Assembly (NCBI RefSeq): GCF_037153975.1
Contig: NZ_JBBAYJ010000018.1
Coordinates: 26,247-90,246, forward strand
DNA from: Aquipuribacter sp. SD81
Lineage (GTDB): Bacteria; Actinomycetota; Actinomycetes; Actinomycetales; JBBAYJ01
DNA: 64,000 bases
Reading direction: 5' to 3'
Both the position numbers and the translations under genes were made by a program. Below are positions 62,474-64,000 of the stretch, one piece after another (the stretch's first letter is position 1; each line of letters starts with the position of its first letter). The notes under the pieces are model-generated. The model saw nothing but the letters and a program-made list of their open reading frames with translations. It made no database searches and had not been told where the DNA came from.

Positions 62474-63808
62474 TCAGCGCGCGTCCGCGCCCACGAGCTC
62501 CTCGCCCACCGCGACGAGCCGGATCGCGCCCCGCTCCTCGGGGACGACGAAGGCCAGCACGGCGACGGACCGCACGGTCAACGCGCTGTCGACGGCGTCG
62601 ATTCCCGTCGCTGCGCGCACCTCCGGGCCGGGTCGGACGTGACCCGCCCCCGGCCGCACGCTCGTCGTGGTCGCGGTCTCCAGCGCGGTGACGGCGAGCA
62701 CGTCGCCCTCGACGGTGCGCACCGCGAGGAGGGTGCCGGCACCCCCGGCAGGGCCCGTCCCCTCCCCCGTCGCGGCGGCGGGGTCGTCGGCGACGAAGGG
62801 CTCCGCGGCGACGATCACCCCGGCGACCCCCGCGACGGCGCGGCGCTCGGCCGCCGCGCGCTCGCGGAGCCCGGCCACGAAGACGTCCGGCTCGAAGGCC
62901 GCGGCGGCCGGGCTCGCGTCACCGGCGCCCACGACCGAGGCGTAACCGGGCACCAGCCCCTCCAGCGCCGCGCGCAGCCCCGGTTCCGGCTCCTCGGGGG
63001 CCGGCGTCGAGGCCGGGTCGGCGGGCCCGGCGTCGACCGTGTCCCCGGCCGCGTCGTCGCCACCGGGGGCCCCGGGTGGCGGGTAGGCGGCCGCGGGGGC
63101 GACCTCGACGGCCGGGGCGCCGGGGAGCATGTGGGCGCGGCCCCACAGCAGGTACGGCTCGCGCGGTCCGTACGACACGAGGACCTCGAGCACCGGCGCG
63201 GCGGCGGGCTGCTCGCCGGGCACGACGGAGGCGAACCACCGGGGCCAGCCGTCGAGGCGGGGCGACACGACGAGCTCCGACGCGGCGACCGCGGCGGGCT
63301 CGAGGTCCGCCGGGGCCGCTGCCGGGGCCGCCGCCGGGGACGGCGCCGTGGCCGGGGGCGACGGCTCGCCGACGGGCGCACCGGACGCGGCCGGCGTCGG
63401 CGACGGCGCCGCGGCCGCTCCCGAGGCGGCCGGGGACGACGCTGCGGACGGCCCCCCGGCGGACGGCTCGTCCGACCCTCCCCCGTCCGACCCTCCCCCG
63501 TCCGGCGCGTCCGCGGTCGGCGGCTGCCGGAACCGCGCGGCGGCGAGCGCGGGCCCGGTCAGGGCCGCGGTGAGGTCAACGGACCCAGCGCCGGCCGTCG
63601 CGGCCGCGAGGCGGGCGGCGACGTCGGCGCGGACGAGGTCGGCCTGGACGGCCGTGACGACCCCGCCGGTCGCCGGGGCGGCGGCCGGGTCGAGCGGCGC
63701 GGGCGTCGGCAGGCCCGCGCACGCCCCGAGCCCGAGCGCGGCGACGGTCGCGGCGACGACGGCGACCGCCCGGGCGGAGCGCGGCCACGGTCGGCCGGAC
63801 GTCGTCAC
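62474..63808 (-). CDS. Putative Pro/Ala-rich lipoprotein of unknown function
   Basis: I do not recognise a family. From the GTG at 63808 it has 444 residues: a basic start, the hydrophobic AVAVVAATVAALGLGAC with a lipobox Cys, then a region with VTAVQADLVRADVAARLAAA, a long disordered Pro/Ala/Ser/Gly linker (with tandem GGGSD coded near 63478–63505), and a C-terminal folded-looking part with SPRLDGWPRWFASVVPG, EVLVSYGPREPYLLWGRAHML and a repeated beta-rich end (TLLAVRTVEGDVLAVTALET, VRSVAVLAFVVPEE). An in-frame GTG at 63907 would put 33 residues before the signal. It is probably anchored outside the membrane. No partner is evident. Confidence 0.75.
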   Translation of the reverse strand: MTTSGRPWPRSARAVAVVAATVAALGLGACAGLPTPAPLDPAAAPATGGVVTAVQADLVRADVAARLAAATAGAGSVDLTAALTGPALAAARFRQPPTADAPDGGGSDGGGSDEPSAGGPSAASSPAASGAAAAPSPTPAASGAPVGEPSPPATAPSPAAAPAAAPADLEPAAVAASELVVSPRLDGWPRWFASVVPGEQPAAAPVLEVLVSYGPREPYLLWGRAHMLPGAPAVEVAPAAAYPPPGAPGGDDAAGDTVDAGPADPASTPAPEEPEPGLRAALEGLVPGYASVVGAGDASPAAAAFEPDVFVAGLRERAAAERRAVAGVAGVIVAAEPFVADDPAAATGEGTGPAGGAGTLLAVRTVEGDVLAVTALETATTTSVRPGAGHVRPGPEVRAATGIDAVDSALTVRSVAVLAFVVPEERGAIRLVAVGEELVGADAR

Positions 63809-64000
63809 GTGGCGCCGGGACGTCCCCACCGCGGTCCGCCGCGCCCACCGCACACCTCTCGTGCGCCCCGTGCCTGCTGTGCCTCTCGGGCCGGTCACCG
63901 CGGTCACCCCTGCGCCACACGTCGGGCGCCGGGCGTCGCCGCGGGCGCCGCAGCGGGACGGCGTCCCGCCCCGCCGGGCGCGCGTCCCGCCCCCGCGGGC

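Overview
The window is chromosomal DNA of a very GC-rich actinobacterium (Actinomycetota). The base composition, GTG starts, G/C-ending codons, the maltosyltransferase (GlgE) route to alpha-glucan, the GatCAB–LigA–MnmA block and the ilv/leu gene order all fit. The family cannot be fixed from this sequence. I see no rRNA, tRNA, insertion sequence, phage gene or CRISPR array.

Layout. (1) 1–0.9 kb: the 5' part of leuB. (2) 0.9–8.7 kb: a photolyase-like protein with permuted domain order, a NarL-type two-component pair next to a MacB/FtsX-type ABC transporter, a DUF2256–DUF3253 protein and a VOC protein. (3) 8.8–17.1 kb: the branched-chain amino-acid genes ilvC, ilvN and ilvB, preceded by a leader peptide and attenuator hairpin, then a membrane PAS–GGDEF–EAL protein and ilvD. 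(4) 17.1–21.2 kb: an array of seven 51-bp tandem repeats, a secreted M14 carboxypeptidase, a sugar-dehydrogenase lipoprotein and an aldo/keto reductase. (5) 21.2–26.8 kb: gatB, gatA, gatC and ligA. (6) 26.8–35.9 kb: an accessory block with a Ski2-like helicase, a NudK-like Nudix protein with a tiny coupled leader ORF, two alpha/beta hydrolases, a hydroxybutyrate dehydrogenase-like SDR, and an ArsR-type regulator whose operator fills its own promoter spacer. (7) 35.9–42.2 kb: a MetE-like protein, an aldo/keto reductase, mnmA, a cysteine desulfurase and etfBA. (8) 42.3–45.8 kb: two methyltransferases, a hexapeptide acyltransferase and an enoyl-CoA hydratase. (9) 45.8–61.3 kb: an alpha-glucan region with glgX, glgP, a DUF1540 protein, glgE, treS, mak and glgB. 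It is interrupted by a DUF559 nuclease-like gene between two inverted arrays of 31-bp repeats, and by a BtuF-like binding protein. (10) 61.4–63.8 kb: a thioredoxin–TPR protein and a Pro/Ala-rich lipoprotein.

How the genes work together. IlvB/IlvN, IlvC, IlvD and LeuB make valine, isoleucine and leucine, and the ilvB leader probably senses charged Val/Leu tRNA. TreS and Mak turn trehalose into maltose-1-phosphate, GlgE polymerises it, GlgB branches the glucan, and GlgP and GlgX degrade it. IscS-like desulfurase and MnmA are overlapping genes that supply sulfur for tRNA thiolation.

A window-wide signal is that most transcription units have a NANNNT -10-like hexamer 6–8 bases before the start codon, so leaderless mRNAs look like the rule. 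The most unusual items are the inverted 31-bp arrays around the DUF559 gene, the 51-bp array that shares a core with them, and the permuted photolyase-like protein.
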